Part shown: piece after piece, positions 4,851 to 6,255 of the stretch | How the letters are laid out: every line of letters begins with the position of its first letter | How positions within the stretch are numbered: the stretch's first letter is position 1 | Made by a program: the position numbers and the translations under genes | Notes under the pieces: model-generated | The model's input: the letters and a program-made list of their open reading frames with translations, nothing else | What the model was told of the DNA's origin: nothing | Databases searched by the model: none | NCBI GenBank assembly: GCA_013329105.1 | Contig: DUKW01000159.1 | Location: 1-6,255 of the forward strand | From: Candidatus Methanomethylophilaceae archaeon | GTDB lineage: Archaea; Thermoplasmatota; Thermoplasmata; Methanomassiliicoccales; Methanomethylophilaceae | Length of the DNA stretch: 6,255 nucleotides | Reading direction: 5' to 3'

Positions 4851-6082
4851 CGGAATCATTATTCGACAAATACCTAGATAACCAGAAGATATTCACTCGT
4901 AATCGGCAGATCCTTCAATCTTCATACATTCCTAATGAATTACCTCATAGGATGGAAGAGATACAACAAATCGCTTCCATCCTTGCCACCGCTCTGCACG
5001 GTAATCGCCCCTCTAATATCATGATATTTGGTAAAACGGGAACAGGAAAAACAGCATCGGTTAAATTTCTAGGAAAAGAGTTGCAACGTGTCGATCAGAA
5101 TCTTCAGAATGTCCGTTTTATCTATATGAACTGTGAGGTGGTGGACACACAGTATGGAGTTTTGCAGAACATAGGCAACCAGATTATTATCAACTTCGAA
5201 CAGCGCATACCCTTTACGGGATGGAGCACAGAGAGAGTATACAACATACTCATGAACAAAATGGATGAAGAGGACAAGGTATTCATCATCGTGCTTGATG
5301 AAATAGACAAATTGTTTTACAAAAGCGGTGATGACGTTCTTTATCACCTAACAAAAATGAACGACGATCTGAGACGCTCGAAGCTCTCTGTGATAGGTAT
5401 ATCCAATGACCTCAAGTTTACTGAATTTATGGATCCGCGCGTGCGCAGCCGCCTTGGAGAGGAGAAAATGGTCTTTCCGCCCTATAATGCCGAGCAGCTA
5501 CGTGATATCCTAGCACAACGCGCGGAGTTGGCCTTTGAGCCTGGCGCCTTAGAGGAATCGGTGATACCGCTCTGTGCCGCGTTATCAGCACAAGAAATGG
5601 GCGACGCCCGCCGAGCTCTCGACCTCCTGCGCATATCGGCAGAGATAGCGGAGAGGAACGGTGATGACAGGGTCACTGAAGCTCATGTGCTGAAGGCAAA
5701 AAACAAAATCGAACTGGACGCCATATCCGAGGCTGTGCGCACCCTACCCACTCAGTCTAAACTGGTGTTGTTCTCTATAATAAACAACGATGACAAGGGC
5801 AATCGTTATATGACCACTGGTGACGTCTACTCCGAATACAAGCAGTTGGCGGAGGCGGCAGGTGTGAGCATACTCACCCAGCGAAGGATAACTGATCTGA
5901 TCTCAGAGATGGATATGCTAGGCATTATCCATGCCCGGGTGAAGTCCTTCGGCCGCGGTGGAAGAACAAAGGAGATCGAACTTTCTGTTCCAAAAATGGA
6001 AACGAAGCAGATCTTAGAAGACGACGAGGAGCTGCGACCGCTGAAGAACTATCGCCCAGCCACGCAGACCACGTTAATCTGA
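4847..6082 (+). CDS. cdc6: Orc1/Cdc6 replication initiator, probable CTG start
   Basis: An archaeal origin-recognition AAA+ ATPase that binds ORBs, melts the origin and helps load MCM. From the CTG at 4847 it has 411 residues, a usual length. The N-terminus ESLFDKYLDNQKIFTRNRQI and SYIPNELPHR match where the family begins. Walker A GKTGTGKT is at 62-69, Walker B VLDEID at 149-154, sensor 1 SND at 186-188, the arginine-containing VRSRL at 199-203 and sensor 2 GDARRA at 252-257. The winged helix (about 295-380) has LTQRRITDLISEMDMLGII and the wing GRGGRTKEIEL that contacts ORB DNA. The first ATG (4952) would remove 35 conserved residues and is rejected. A short acidic stretch (EDDEE) lies near the C-terminus. 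The start codon overlaps the uORF stop, and ORB-C lies just upstream, suggesting autoregulation. The 3' end overlaps a convergent gene. Confidence 0.95.
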   Translation: MTESLFDKYLDNQKIFTRNRQILQSSYIPNELPHRMEEIQQIASILATALHGNRPSNIMIFGKTGTGKTASVKFLGKELQRVDQNLQNVRFIYMNCEVVDTQYGVLQNIGNQIIINFEQRIPFTGWSTERVYNILMNKMDEEDKVFIIVLDEIDKLFYKSGDDVLYHLTKMNDDLRRSKLSVIGISNDLKFTEFMDPRVRSRLGEEKMVFPPYNAEQLRDILAQRAELAFEPGALEESVIPLCAALSAQEMGDARRALDLLRISAEIAERNGDDRVTEAHVLKAKNKIELDAISEAVRTLPTQSKLVLFSIINNDDKGNRYMTTGDVYSEYKQLAEAAGVSILTQRRITDLISEMDMLGIIHARVKSFGRGGRTKEIELSVPKMETKQILEDDEELRPLKNYRPATQTTLI

Positions 6083-6255
6083 GCGTTCTTTTGGCGGACG
6101 TATTTTTGAGTAGAGGTAATCAAGGGTAAGAGGGACGATGACAACGGCAGCTAAGACGCATATGGTATAAATAACGCTGTTTAGCGGGATAAGATAGTTG
6201 TTGACGCCCCACAACAGGAAAGGGAAGGAGAAGAAAAAAGGGAGAGAAAAAAAAA
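6074..6255 (-). CDS. C-terminal end of a polytopic membrane protein, cut by window edge
   Basis: The minus strand is open from the window edge to a TAA at 6076-6074, giving 59 residues. They include a Phe-rich segment (FFFSFPFLLWGVNNYLIP), a second hydrophobic helix (VIYTICVLAAVVIVPLTLDYLY) and a basic tail SKIRPPKERSD. This is the normal end of a multi-helix membrane protein with a cytoplasmic C-terminus. The Phe run is encoded by the poly-T/TTC tract, seen as the A-rich end of the plus strand. The gene converges on orc1, and its last codons overlap the final 9 nt of that gene. The family cannot be named from this fragment. Confidence 0.65.
   Translation of the reverse strand, partial: FFSLPFFFSFPFLLWGVNNYLIPLNSVIYTICVLAAVVIVPLTLDYLYSKIRPPKERSD

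Noticed and set aside
5069..5676. Minus-strand open frames within orc1
   Set aside because: They are antisense to the AAA+ core and low in plausible protein character.
4952..6082. orc1 starting at the first ATG
   Set aside because: It drops ESLFDKYLDNQKIF and YIPNELPHR, which are standard for the family, and has no ribosome site nearby.
6203..6225. CGCCCC...AACAGGAAAGGG as a fourth ORB
   Set aside because: It lacks the TTCC half of the dyad and the GGGGTGG tail.
1..6255. CRISPR array, tRNA, rRNA, transposase or prophage genes
   Set aside because: No regularly spaced repeats, cloverleaf-like sequences or mobile-element proteins were seen.
6236..6255. A-rich window end as a low-complexity artefact
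   Set aside because: It reads in frame as Phe/Ser/Leu codons continuing the minus-strand membrane protein, so it can be genuine coding sequence, though an assembly edge cannot be excluded.

Overview
The window looks archaeal, most likely euryarchaeal and possibly Thermoplasmatota (the lineage is an inference). The evidence is an archaeal TiaS, an archaeal Orc1/Cdc6 initiator, TATA-like boxes about 25-30 nt upstream of gene starts (two of them apparently leaderless), archaeal GGTGAT/GAGGT Shine-Dalgarno sites, and origin recognition boxes (ORBs). Gene density is high.

Left part (1-1952, all minus strand, GC-rich): the N-terminus of a thiolase with its own TATA box, preceded by tiaS (agmatidine synthetase for tRNA-Ile2), preceded by a small membrane-anchored protein that looks like an OB fold. 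The small gene and the longest tiaS reading frame share an ATGA stop/start. Middle part (1953-3043, plus strand): a divergent promoter region, a two-helix membrane protein of unknown function, and an N-terminally anchored protein with a beta-rich outer domain, each behind a TATA box placed for a leaderless transcript.

Right part (3044-6255): this is a replication origin with its initiator gene. Three copies of a 23-nt element, TTCC-NNN-GGAA followed by ATA(A/T)AGGGGTGG, match the architecture of archaeal ORBs. ORB-A lies just past the end of hflX (minus orientation), ORB-B just before the start of hflX, and ORB-C just before orc1 (both plus). Between ORB-B and ORB-C is a gene-free stretch containing a 100-nt segment with only 19 G/C, a candidate duplex unwinding element. 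orc1 has no ATG at the position where the family begins. The best start is a CTG with a GGAGG site 7 nt upstream. That CTG overlaps, as CTGA, the stop of a 43-codon upstream ORF which has its own GGTGAT site and TATA box and whose reading frame runs through ORB-C. This suggests initiator control by Orc1 binding, translational coupling and a weak start codon together.

A membrane-protein gene truncated by the window edge converges on orc1 and overlaps its last codons. The most interesting items are the origin itself, the uORF/CTG arrangement at orc1, and the placement of ORB-A and ORB-B around the HflX GTPase gene.
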